Origin: Kordiimonas sediminis | GTDB lineage: Bacteria; Pseudomonadota; Alphaproteobacteria; Sphingomonadales; Kordiimonadaceae | Length of the DNA stretch: 64,000 nucleotides | NCBI RefSeq assembly: GCF_014656395.1 | Contig: NZ_BNCI01000001.1 | Location: forward strand, 1,585,893-1,649,892 | Direction: 5' to 3' | Part shown: one piece after another, positions 10,494 to 18,021 of the stretch | Position numbering within the stretch: the stretch's first letter is position 1 | How the letters are laid out: every line of letters begins with the position of its first letter | Program-made: the position numbers and the translations under genes | Notes under the pieces: generated by a model | Databases searched by the model: none | What the model was told of the DNA's origin: nothing | The model's input: only the letters and a program-made list of their open reading frames with translations

Positions 10494-10748
10494 TTATGCG
10501 CCTTCAACAGAGACGATCGACCGGCCACCTTTACCGCGGGAGAATTTCACATTGCCGTCGATCAGTGCAAAGATAGTGTGATCTTTACCCATGCCAACGT
10601 TTGTGCCCGGATACCACTGTGTACCGCGCTGACGAATAATGATGTTGCCAGCAATTACATTTTCGCCACCGAATTTTTTAACACCAAGACGGCGACCAAT
10701 AGTATCGCGACCGTTCCTGGAACTACCACCAGCTTTTTTGTGAGCCAT
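10494..10748 (-). CDS. rpmA: 50S ribosomal protein L27
   Basis: bL27, 84 aa, whose N-terminal tail reaches the peptidyl-transferase centre. It opens [16 protein letters not shown] with [12 protein letters not shown], the family hallmark, followed by [10 protein letters not shown] and [11 protein letters not shown]. An AAGGAG ribosome site sits 7 bases before the ATG. It follows rplU by 30 bases, the near-universal rplU-rpmA pair. Confidence 0.99.
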   Translation of the reverse strand: MAHKKAGGSSRNGRDTIGRRLGVKKFGGENVIAGNIIIRQRGTQWYPGTNVGMGKDHTIFALIDGNVKFSRGKGGRSIVSVEGA

Positions 10749-10778
10749 TTTGCTACTCCTTAAAACCTATTACCGCGC

Positions 10779-11141
10779 TTATTCAGCAGCAGCTTTTTCC
10801 GTTTTCTTTGCTGGTGCTTTTTTCGCAGCAGCTTTTGCGATTTTAGTCACGCGCAGAACAGTTACTTCCTGACGGTGACCTTTTTTGCGACGATAGTTGT
10901 GACGACGCTTCTTTTTGAAGACAACAATTTTCTTGTCTTTTTTCTGCTCAAGAACTTCGGCAGTAACCTTGGCGCCAGCTACAAGCGGCTCGCCAACTGT
11001 AACAGCTTTGTCGTCGCCAACCATCAGGATCTGGTCCAGAGTGACGTTTTTACCGACTTCACCATCAAGTTTTTCAACTTTGATTACGTCGCCTTCATTC
11101 ACGCGGTACTGTTTACCGCCAGTTTTAACAACTGCAAACAT
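10779..11141 (-). CDS. rplU: 50S ribosomal protein L21
   Basis: bL21, 120 aa. It begins [14 protein letters not shown], includes the KFKRRKNYRR-like segment (here [18 protein letters not shown]), and ends in an Ala/Lys-rich extension ([14 protein letters not shown]) common in Alphaproteobacteria. AAAGGAAC precedes the ATG. It is the first gene of the leftward operon, with a 147-base leader from the predicted promoter at 11289-11316. I did not find a strong fold in that leader. Confidence 0.99.
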   Translation of the reverse strand: MFAVVKTGGKQYRVNEGDVIKVEKLDGEVGKNVTLDQILMVGDDKAVTVGEPLVAGAKVTAEVLEQKKDKKIVVFKKKRRHNYRRKKGHRQEVTVLRVTKIAKAAAKKAPAKKTEKAAAE

Positions 11142-11288
11142 TAGCAGTTCCTTTCATCATTCTTTTGCCGCAGTAAACCGGGTGGGGCTTAACCCTTTGA
11201 TGTTCCCACACTTTGGGCGGTTTCCGCTGACGTTTCTTCAAACGCAAAATCGGCAGGGAGAATCGTTTTCTTCCTTCCGAACGCGCGG

Positions 11289-11316
11289 ACTATACGGAAA
11301 ACAGCTGTTAAGTCAA
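11289..11316 (-). promoter_or_regulatory. Sigma70-type promoter for rplU-rpmA
   Basis: On the minus strand TTGACT, then 16 bases, then TATAGT: a near-consensus housekeeping promoter pointing at rplU. The start site would fall near 11281, giving about a 140-base leader. Confidence 0.7.
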
Positions 11317-11413
11317 TGATAAATGGACTTTGGTGCATCTGATGCTATGGTGGGGTCGTTAACCATAATGTGTTTTTGCATAGTTAGATTTCATATCAAA
11401 ATTTGGGGATTTT

Positions 11414-11938
11414 ATGAACGAAGAAGTTTTTGCGGTAAGTAAAAAGCAGATCGCCGTTGAAATTGCACTTACCACGGGGGTGGAACTGAAAGGGTTTCTC
11501 TTTGTCCGAGAGGGAGAGCGATTGCAGGACTTGTTGAATGATGACAGAAGTTTCCTGCCGCTTGAAGAGACGCCGGATAATGTCACGATTATTCAGAAGT
11601 CTTCGATTGCGAATGCTCGCGCTGTTTCGGGGGCAATAACGCGTGCTGCCGATATCCCTAATTATGGATTTGGCCCTGACCCTATGGGGCCGAAGGAGGC
11701 GCTGCGTATTTTAGGGCTGGACACTGGCTGTGGCGAGACGCAGATAAACGACGCCTTTCACAGGATCATGCTGAGTGTGCATCCGGATCAGGGGGGATCA
11801 AATTACCTGGCAGCTAAGGTAAATTCGGCAAGGGACGTTCTTTTGCGGCAAATCCAAAAAGGGACTACAAGTCCTGATAAGCACGCGGACAATGATGAGC
11901 CTGTTTCGTGGGGCTTCAAGAAGTCAGATAAGCTTTAG
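11414..11938 (+). CDS. J-domain-containing protein
   Basis: 174 aa. The C-terminal part (about 92-145) is a J domain: EALRILGL at helix I, INDAFHRIMLSVHPDQGGS with the diagnostic HPD at 123-125, and a helix III VNSARDVLL. Such domains stimulate the ATPase of a DnaK-type chaperone. The N-terminal about 65 residues (VEIALTTGVELKGFLFVREGERLQDLLNDD) form a beta-rich module that I do not recognise firmly. There is no zinc-finger or substrate domain, so it is not DnaJ itself. It stands alone, divergent from rplU. The ATG follows GGGGA. Confidence 0.85.
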   Translation: MNEEVFAVSKKQIAVEIALTTGVELKGFLFVREGERLQDLLNDDRSFLPLEETPDNVTIIQKSSIANARAVSGAITRAADIPNYGFGPDPMGPKEALRILGLDTGCGETQINDAFHRIMLSVHPDQGGSNYLAAKVNSARDVLLRQIQKGTTSPDKHADNDEPVSWGFKKSDKL

Positions 11939-11979
11939 GTCTGATTGTTGACCTGCATCAGGTGAGATGCGCTTTTAAC

Positions 11980-12007
11980 AGGCATCAGGGACGAAACCCT
12001 GATGCCT
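11980..12007. terminator. Hairpin between convergent genes
   Basis: Perfect 11-bp inverted repeat AGGCATCAGGG/CCCTGATGCCT with a 6-base loop, between the J-domain gene (+) and the small membrane-protein gene (-). T-tracts are weak on both sides, so it is terminator-like rather than canonical. Confidence 0.55.
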
Positions 12008-12025
12008 TGGAAACTTAAGCAATCA

Positions 12026-12454
12026 TCAGGACTTCTTGGCGATGCTGCGAACGGTAAGCAGTATAAGTCCTGCAAAAAGACAGTAGCCGCCCCATTCGAG
12101 TGCATTCAGGTGCGTGAAAATGTCCCCGGCCATGTATCCCATTGGGTCAGACGCAATGCCTTCTGCCTTATCGAAAAAATTCTGTTTCTGGTCTGTGCGC
12201 CAGGAATTGAAACGGGGAATTAAAAGGCCAATCCATCCGCCAATCGCCGCGAAGAGCGTCAAGGCGCGCATGCCCAGAAATATCAGGCCGACTGAGGCAG
12301 CAGCGGAAGCCATAATGATATAGGCTGGTATTTCGGCAACATCATAGAGGCTTTGTTTGCCGAGAACAGTGAGGTCTGTCATTGGCGCAAAACAACCAAC
12401 AATGATTAAAACAGCAGCGACATACGTCACCAGATCCAGTTGTTTTTCAGTCAT
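12026..12454 (-). CDS. Small membrane protein, function unknown
   Basis: 142 aa with four likely membrane segments: about 7-27, 42-63, 65-82 and 117-135. A basic/acidic loop (SWRTDQKQNFFDKAEG) lies between the third and fourth. No known domain is recognised. The family-like features are an N-terminal YVAAVLIIVGCFAPM segment and a compact 4-TM layout without charged residues inside the membrane. It starts 6 bases after a long hairpin that contains its only plausible ribosome site (AGAGGA), an unusual arrangement described separately. Confidence 0.75.
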   Translation of the reverse strand: MTEKQLDLVTYVAAVLIIVGCFAPMTDLTVLGKQSLYDVAEIPAYIIMASAAASVGLIFLGMRALTLFAAIGGWIGLLIPRFNSWRTDQKQNFFDKAEGIASDPMGYMAGDIFTHLNALEWGGYCLFAGLILLTVRSIAKKS

Positions 12455-12460
12455 AAATGA

Positions 12461-12500
12461 AAAATTCCTCTCCGATTTTTGTGCATCAGAGAGGAATTTT
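12461..12500 (-). terminator. 12-bp hairpin: terminator of the nitronate monooxygenase gene overlapping the next gene's RBS
   Basis: Inverted repeat AAAATTCCTCTC/GAGAGGAATTTT with a 16-base loop. On the minus strand the 3' arm ends in TTTTTC, giving terminator character for the gene that stops at 12582. The same arm holds AGAGGA, the only Shine-Dalgarno-like sequence before the ATG at 12454. Confidence 0.65.
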
Positions 12501-12581
12501 TAGTATCTGTCAAGCAGGGCAAACTGCTTCTACAGGGCAAGCTAGCAGACATTGCTCCTGCTTTTACTGGCTCTATAAAAC

Positions 12582-13544
12582 TTACAGCGCCAGACGTGCA
12601 CGGGCCGCATCATATTCCGCTTTGAAACGTGCGACCATATCACCTGCGCTCATGATCTCGTCAATCACACCAATGCCCTGACCACAGCCCCAGATGTCTT
12701 TCCATGCTTTTGCTTCCTGGTTGCCGCCGGAACCAAAATTCATCTTTGAAGGGTCGCTTTCCGGCAGGTTGTCAGGATCAAGCCCGGCATTAATGATGGA
12801 GGGCTTCAAATAGTTGCCGTGGATGCCGGTAAACAGGTTTGAGTAAACAATATCGTCAGCCTTGCTGTCACAAACCATTTGTTTGTAGGCTTGGTCGGCA
12901 TTTGCTTCCTTGGTCGCGATGAAGGCAGAGCCAATATAACCAAGGTCAGCGCCCATTGCCTGTGCGGCCAAAATGGCGTCACCGGATGCGATCGAACCAG
13001 ACAGCGCGACCGGGCCGTCGAACCATTCGCGAATTTCCTGAATAAGCGCAAAGGGGGAAAGTGTACCAGCGTGGCCACCAGCACCTGCAGCGACTGCGAT
13101 TATACCGTCAGCGCCTTTTTCAATAGCCTTGCGCGCAAAGCGGTTGTTGATGATGTCGTGCATAACAAGCCCACCGTATGAATGAGCTGCTTCATTAATT
13201 TCTTCACGTGCACCAAGGGATGTAATAATCAGGGGTGCTTTATATTTGACGCAAAGCTCCATGTCCTGTTCGAGCCGGTTATTAGACCGGTGGACAATCT
13301 GGTTGACAGCAAAAGGCGCCGAAGGTTTATCAGGATTTTTGGCATCATAGTCGGCCAGTTCGCTCGTAATTTGATCCAGCCATTCATCAAGAAGGGATAC
13401 TGGGCGGGCATTCAGGGCAGGGAAAGACCCAACCACGCCGGCTTTACACTGGGCAATAACCAGCTCCGGAGTTGATAGAATAAACATAGGGGATGCAATT
13501 GCCGGAACGGTTAGTTTGTCCGAAAGCCACGTAGGAATTGCCAT
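12582..13544 (-). CDS. Nitronate monooxygenase family protein (2-nitropropane dioxygenase-like)
   Basis: 320 aa FMN-binding TIM barrel. It opens with TVPAIASPMFILSTPELVIAQCKAG, then GSFPALNAR, VNQIVHRSNNRLEQDM, the GADGIIAVAAGAGGHAG flavin/phosphate loop, and ALSGSIASGDAILAAQAMGADLGYIGSAF. These are the NMO/NPD signature blocks. Members oxidise alkyl nitronates such as propionate-3-nitronate, though many relatives have other roles, so the substrate is not assured. AGGAG precedes the ATG. No operon partner is apparent apart from the membrane protein downstream. Confidence 0.9.
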   Translation of the reverse strand: MAIPTWLSDKLTVPAIASPMFILSTPELVIAQCKAGVVGSFPALNARPVSLLDEWLDQITSELADYDAKNPDKPSAPFAVNQIVHRSNNRLEQDMELCVKYKAPLIITSLGAREEINEAAHSYGGLVMHDIINNRFARKAIEKGADGIIAVAAGAGGHAGTLSPFALIQEIREWFDGPVALSGSIASGDAILAAQAMGADLGYIGSAFIATKEANADQAYKQMVCDSKADDIVYSNLFTGIHGNYLKPSIINAGLDPDNLPESDPSKMNFGSGGNQEAKAWKDIWGCGQGIGVIDEIMSAGDMVARFKAEYDAARARLAL

Positions 13545-13715
13545 AAATCTTTCTCCTGACTGTGGGGCGATACGGTAAACACCATGCTCGCCCCGGAATA
13601 TGTTATGAAGCTGTGCCCTTTATTTCAAAGGCTGATCAGCTAATGAGGATGACGATACTGACTTGCTTCACGGGCATCAAGGCCAAATTAGACTCTGCGG
13701 TATGAAAATTGAATG

Positions 13716-13751
13716 TCTGGCATAAGAGCTGGCATAAGATCTGGCATAAGA
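13716..13751. repeat. Three tandem copies of a 12-bp unit
   Basis: TCTGGCATAAGA, GCTGGCATAAGA and TCTGGCATAAGA occur back to back, differing only in the first base, in the 254-base gap between two leftward genes. They abut the terminator at 13751-13770. No function is evident. Confidence 0.8.
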
Positions 13752-13770
13752 AAAGGCCCCGCAGGGCCTT
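13751..13770 (-). terminator. Intrinsic terminator of the beta-propeller exoprotein gene
   Basis: On the minus strand AAGGCCC-TGCG-GGGCCTT followed by TTCTTA, 28 bases after the stop codon at 13799. Confidence 0.75.
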
Positions 13771-13798
13771 GTCGTTCTGATGAAAAAGTATGTCGTTC

Positions 13799-16700
13799 TT
13801 AGTGCCAGCCGGGACCGCCCGCTGCGTCCAGGGCTGCTTTTACTGCCTGCTGCTCTTCTGTCAGTGTCTTCAGTTCTGCTTTGAGTGCAGAGAAGTCAGC
13901 GGCAGCAATAGCGTAGCTGTCAGTCATGGTTTTTGTTGGTTCCTGACGGGTCGTCCAGTGGCCAAAGGCAATCGTGCCCAGACGTGTCAGGATGGACGGC
14001 TTTTCTGACTGGTTCAGGCTGGAATAGGCCACGTTACCGTTCAAACGAACTGTAAGCGCATTCAGGCCCTTGTCTAGGGCATCCATTCTCAGAGCAAGCC
14101 CGGCGTCAGCGGTAGGCGTTTCCAGTAAGGCTTTCCGCATCTTCACCAGCTCAGTTTTGGCGTCTGCGATGGCTTTGGATGCTTTGGTCGCAGCCCGCAG
14201 GTCCGCTCCAACCTTTTGCTGGAAGGCAGATACGGCGCTGCTGTCCGTGCCGGTTGCCAGCGTGTCCACAGGTTTGACAACAATCTGTTGTGCAGGCCCC
14301 ATTTTGCTGACGTCGCCGTTTGAGACCATCACCAGTTGAGCACTGTACGTACCCGGAGCAGCCAGCGGGCCTGTTGGGTCACCTACCCACGGCGGGGTGA
14401 AGGATGGCTTTTGCAAGCGTACCAGATCAGGTGCAGGATACCGCAGATCCCATGCTGTCCGGTGCAGTCCTGCTTTGTTCGCGGCTGGCAGACGCTTCAC
14501 AGGGTTGCCCGATGCATCGGTAATCTCGATATAGAGGGAGGCTTCTTTTACATCTCTCTCCGCGAGAAGGGCATCATAACCCGGGAATGGGATATCTTTG
14601 CCGTCTGCCTTGAGAGTCTTTTCCCGCTCCAGCCTTGCTGCCTTACCTGCCTTGGGCAGTTCGGGCACCCGGTAGGTGATGATCGCACCAAAGGGTGGGT
14701 TTTCGGCTTCGAAATGGTCAGATCCGCGTGTGGGTGCACCCTTGGCCTGGCCGGGTTCATTAGGGACATACCACCAGGCATCGCGTACAGGCAGAATACC
14801 GCCGTCTTCGATGGCACTATTGTCAGCGGCGATGTCACGCAGAGGCTGAACGTCATCGAGGATATAGAAGCCGCGGCCAAAGCTCGCACCTACCAGATCA
14901 CCGTCACGGCGCTGTAGTTCTACGTCGCGGAACGGAATAGTTGGTGCGCCCTGAAGTTTATGCCAGTTTTCGCCACCGTTTAGGGTGACATAGACACCGA
15001 ATTCAGTACCAAGGTACAGAATGTCCGGGTTGACATGGTCCTGTTCCACGGCCCACACGATGGTACCGTCTGGCAGATCGCCTGCAATGTTGGTCCAGCT
15101 TTTACCGCGGTTACGACTAACAAACACATAAGGGCTGAAATCGCCTTCCTTGTGGGCGTCTGCCACGGCAAAAACCGCATTTTCATCATGCAGGGATGCT
15201 TTGATGTCATTGATGAAATACAGGGCAGGAACCTTTGGCAGATTTGCTGCCGTTTTCCAGCTATCGCCGCCATTTTCGCTGACACTGATTGTGCCGTCAT
15301 CTGACCCGGTGTACAGAACACCTGCTGCAAGCGGCGATTCCGTAATTGCCGTCAAAGTGGAGTATTTTGACATGGCAGCTGTGTCATACAGGTCATTCAC
15401 ACTGTGAACACGGCCATCAATTTTCATTTCATACCGGTTAAGGTTTTTGGTCAGATCACCGCTGATGGGGGTCCAGCTGTCACCGCGGTCATCCGACATC
15501 CACAAACGCTGTGAGGCATAATATATGCGGTTAGGCGCATGGGGACTGATCATGAAGGGGCTATCCCAGTTCCAGCGCTCTGGCGCATCTCCTTCGGCAG
15601 GCATTGGCCAGATGCTGATATTTTCCCGGCTGCGCCGATCATGGCGGAACAGGGTACCTTCCTGGAACATAAAGTACATGATGTTGGGATCATCGGGATC
15701 AAAGTCTACACCGTACCCATCGGCACCCAGCGGCACGTCCCAATCATCATTGCGGACACCGTCCGTGGTTGTTGTGCGGGACGGCCCATAAAGCGTGCCC
15801 AAATCCTGTGCACCGCCCAGAATGTTAAAGAAAGGAACACTTGTGTCTGTTGCAACTTTATAAAACTGGGAAATCGGCATGTTGGTGAAGTGTCGCCACT
15901 CTTTTCCTTCGTCATAGCTTTCATACAGCCCAGCGTCCGAGCCAACCAGCATATGATTACCGTCCGTTGGATCAATCCACAAAGCATGGTTGTCGCTATG
16001 CTTGGTATGGCCATCTTCCAGTGTTTCAAAGGTCTTACCGCCATCGCGGGTCACATGCAGGAATACATCCATATGATAAACCAGATTCGGATCGTGCGGC
16101 GAAGCGTAGACTTCCTGATAATAGTGGGGGCCTGTGCCGCCGGCTACATAATCGCTTTGTTTGGTAAAGCTTTCCCCTTTGTCCGAAGACCGGTAAAAAC
16201 CGCGCTCTTCAGAAGAGGCTTCAATCCCGGCATAGACAACATTCGGATCAGCGGGCGTTACAGCCAGACCAATTTTGCCAACATTGCCATTTTTGGGCAG
16301 GCCGGTTTCAATGCGGCGCCATGTTTTGCCTGCATCGGTTGATTTGTAGATGCCGCTATCATCACCACCGGCCATCAGCGCCCAAACCTTGCGGCGGCGT
16401 TCATAGGCTGCAGCATAAATGGTGTCGGGATTGCCTGGCTCAAATTCTATATCCGTGATGCCGGTGTCTTCGTTGATATCGAGTGACTTGGACCAGGTCT
16501 TGCCGCCATCTGTGGTTTTGTATAGACCCCGATCACCACCCGCGGTCCATAAGGGGCCTTCAGCCGCAACATAGACAGTGTTGCTGTCCCGCGGATCAAT
16601 CATGATTTTACCAATATGCTGGGAGTTTTTCAGCCCCATGTTGGTCCATGTTTTACCGCCGTCCAGACTTTTATAAACGCCGTCACCCCAGCCGACATGA

Positions 16701-17050
16701 CGGCCGCTGACATTCTCACCGGTACCAACCCAGACAACATCCGGGTTCTTTGGGTCAATAGTCACAGAACCGATCGAATAGGAAGCTTCTTTATCAAAAA
16801 CCGGCGTGAAGGTTACGCCGGCATTTGTGGTTTTCCAGACGCCACCGGATCCTACGGCCACATACCATGTGCTGGACCGGGTTGGGTCAACGGCAATATC
16901 GGCAATTCTGCCGCCCATGAAGGCCGGTCCGAGTGACCGCATTTTCAGGCCTGGTAACAAACTTTCAGTAGTGGCCGTGTCTGCGGCAGTTGCAGGCAGG
17001 CTGACTGCCACAAGTGCCGATAATGCCACGGATTTTAATAAGCTATTCAT
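13799..17050 (-). CDS. Secreted VPS10/sortilin-type beta-propeller protein with BNR repeats
   Basis: 1083 aa. A signal peptide ends near PATAAD (about residue 23). Residues about 30-730 hold many Asp-box/BNR units of the form S.D.G.TW (for example SLDGGKTW, TTDGGKTW, STDAGKTW, SDDRGDSW, SENGGDSW), forming a large propeller related to sortilin/VPS10 and to photosystem-assembly-like glycosidase folds. Residues about 790-960 look like an Ig/FlgD-like region ahead of a helical tail. Relatives are annotated as glycosyl hydrolases without proven activity, and none of the catalytic residues can be assigned here. Likely periplasmic or extracellular. GGGGG lies upstream of the ATG, and the gene is monocistronic with its own terminator. 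Confidence 0.85.
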   Translation of the reverse strand: MNSLLKSVALSALVAVSLPATAADTATTESLLPGLKMRSLGPAFMGGRIADIAVDPTRSSTWYVAVGSGGVWKTTNAGVTFTPVFDKEASYSIGSVTIDPKNPDVVWVGTGENVSGRHVGWGDGVYKSLDGGKTWTNMGLKNSQHIGKIMIDPRDSNTVYVAAEGPLWTAGGDRGLYKTTDGGKTWSKSLDINEDTGITDIEFEPGNPDTIYAAAYERRRKVWALMAGGDDSGIYKSTDAGKTWRRIETGLPKNGNVGKIGLAVTPADPNVVYAGIEASSEERGFYRSSDKGESFTKQSDYVAGGTGPHYYQEVYASPHDPNLVYHMDVFLHVTRDGGKTFETLEDGHTKHSDNHALWIDPTDGNHMLVGSDAGLYESYDEGKEWRHFTNMPISQFYKVATDTSVPFFNILGGAQDLGTLYGPSRTTTTDGVRNDDWDVPLGADGYGVDFDPDDPNIMYFMFQEGTLFRHDRRSRENISIWPMPAEGDAPERWNWDSPFMISPHAPNRIYYASQRLWMSDDRGDSWTPISGDLTKNLNRYEMKIDGRVHSVNDLYDTAAMSKYSTLTAITESPLAAGVLYTGSDDGTISVSENGGDSWKTAANLPKVPALYFINDIKASLHDENAVFAVADAHKEGDFSPYVFVSRNRGKSWTNIAGDLPDGTIVWAVEQDHVNPDILYLGTEFGVYVTLNGGENWHKLQGAPTIPFRDVELQRRDGDLVGASFGRGFYILDDVQPLRDIAADNSAIEDGGILPVRDAWWYVPNEPGQAKGAPTRGSDHFEAENPPFGAIITYRVPELPKAGKAARLEREKTLKADGKDIPFPGYDALLAERDVKEASLYIEITDASGNPVKRLPAANKAGLHRTAWDLRYPAPDLVRLQKPSFTPPWVGDPTGPLAAPGTYSAQLVMVSNGDVSKMGPAQQIVVKPVDTLATGTDSSAVSAFQQKVGADLRAATKASKAIADAKTELVKMRKALLETPTADAGLALRMDALDKGLNALTVRLNGNVAYSSLNQSEKPSILTRLGTIAFGHWTTRQEPTKTMTDSYAIAAADFSALKAELKTLTEEQQAVKAALDAAGGPGWH

Positions 17051-17160
17051 AAAGAAGCCCCCTTGTTTAAGAATTGGCGAAACGCTAGCATAGGTGTGGC
17101 GCTGGCGACAATACCAATTACAGCAACTTCAGGGCAGTAATTGGTTTAGGAAAAACGCCT

Positions 17161-18021
17161 TTAGAAGCGCATTACGCCGTCCGGCGTAGTGGTATAAAGC
17201 GTGATCCCTGCGTTGGCGGCGCGCTGTGCAGCAAACGAGGTCGGGGCTGACAGGCAAACAAGCGCACCGATCCCTGCGCGGGCACATTTTTCAATGATTT
17301 CGAAAGAACAGCGGCTGGACAGGACCAGAAACCCCTGTGGCAGTGTTGAGTTTTTGTGCAGAAGGTGGCCAATTAATTTGTCCACGGCGTTATGGCGCCC
17401 TACATCCTCTTTGCCGGCGATCAAGTCACCAGTCGGGGTCGCCCAAGCGGCACCGTGGACACTGCGGTTCAGCCGCCGCAGCGGTTGCATGTCGGGAAAC
17501 ATCTGTAGTGCGGTATTAATGGCTGAAAGTTCTATCGTTTTTTGGGGCGATAGTCGGGGCAGTTGCCTGTATAGCCGGTCTTCGCCGTCAATGCCGCACA
17601 GGCCGCAACTGCTTGTGCCCGCCATGGTACGTCTATCTGAGCGCAGTAAAAACCGCTTTTCGCGGTCCTCTTTCAAGGTCAGGTGAATATCAATTCCATT
17701 GGTGCGTGTGTCGATACGGATATGTTTCAACTCGTCAGGGCGGTCAATAATGCCGTCCGACAAGGCAAACCCGAGCGCAAAGTCAGTCAGGTCATCGGGT
17801 GTGGCCAGCATGATAGCAGCGGTTCGGCCCCGTATGATAAAGGCAACGGGAACTTCCACTGGGATATGCCATGTTGCCTGTTCCGACTTGGTGGGGGTGA
17901 TGTGCTGCCCTTTCAGCAGGATGTCACCAGCCAGTGTTGTCACAGGTGGTTTACAGGCGATTTTACCGTCTTTGGTCTGATTACTCACCTGCTTCAACTT
18001 CGATACGGCGCATTTCATCAC
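17161..18021 (-). CDS. fdhD: Formate dehydrogenase accessory sulfurtransferase FdhD
   Basis: Transfers sulfur from a cysteine desulfurase to the molybdenum cofactor before its insertion into formate dehydrogenase (also called FdsC). 286 aa as listed. The sulfur-relay motif CGLCG (Cys139, Cys142) is intact, followed by NRSVHGAAW, AGKEDVGRHNAVDKLIG and SSRCSFEI. It overlaps fdhA by 41 bases in this reading. An in-frame GTG at 17988, overlapping the fdhA stop, would give 275 aa and is equally plausible. Its position directly after fdhA fits its role. Confidence 0.96.
   Translation of the reverse strand: MMKCAVSKLKQVSNQTKDGKIACKPPVTTLAGDILLKGQHITPTKSEQATWHIPVEVPVAFIIRGRTAAIMLATPDDLTDFALGFALSDGIIDRPDELKHIRIDTRTNGIDIHLTLKEDREKRFLLRSDRRTMAGTSSCGLCGIDGEDRLYRQLPRLSPQKTIELSAINTALQMFPDMQPLRRLNRSVHGAAWATPTGDLIAGKEDVGRHNAVDKLIGHLLHKNSTLPQGFLVLSSRCSFEIIEKCARAGIGALVCLSAPTSFAAQRAANAGITLYTTTPDGVMRF

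Noticed and set aside
15539-16342. 267-codon rightward open frame
   Set aside because: Antisense shadow of the propeller gene with its repeated GC-rich codons; no domain or ribosome site.
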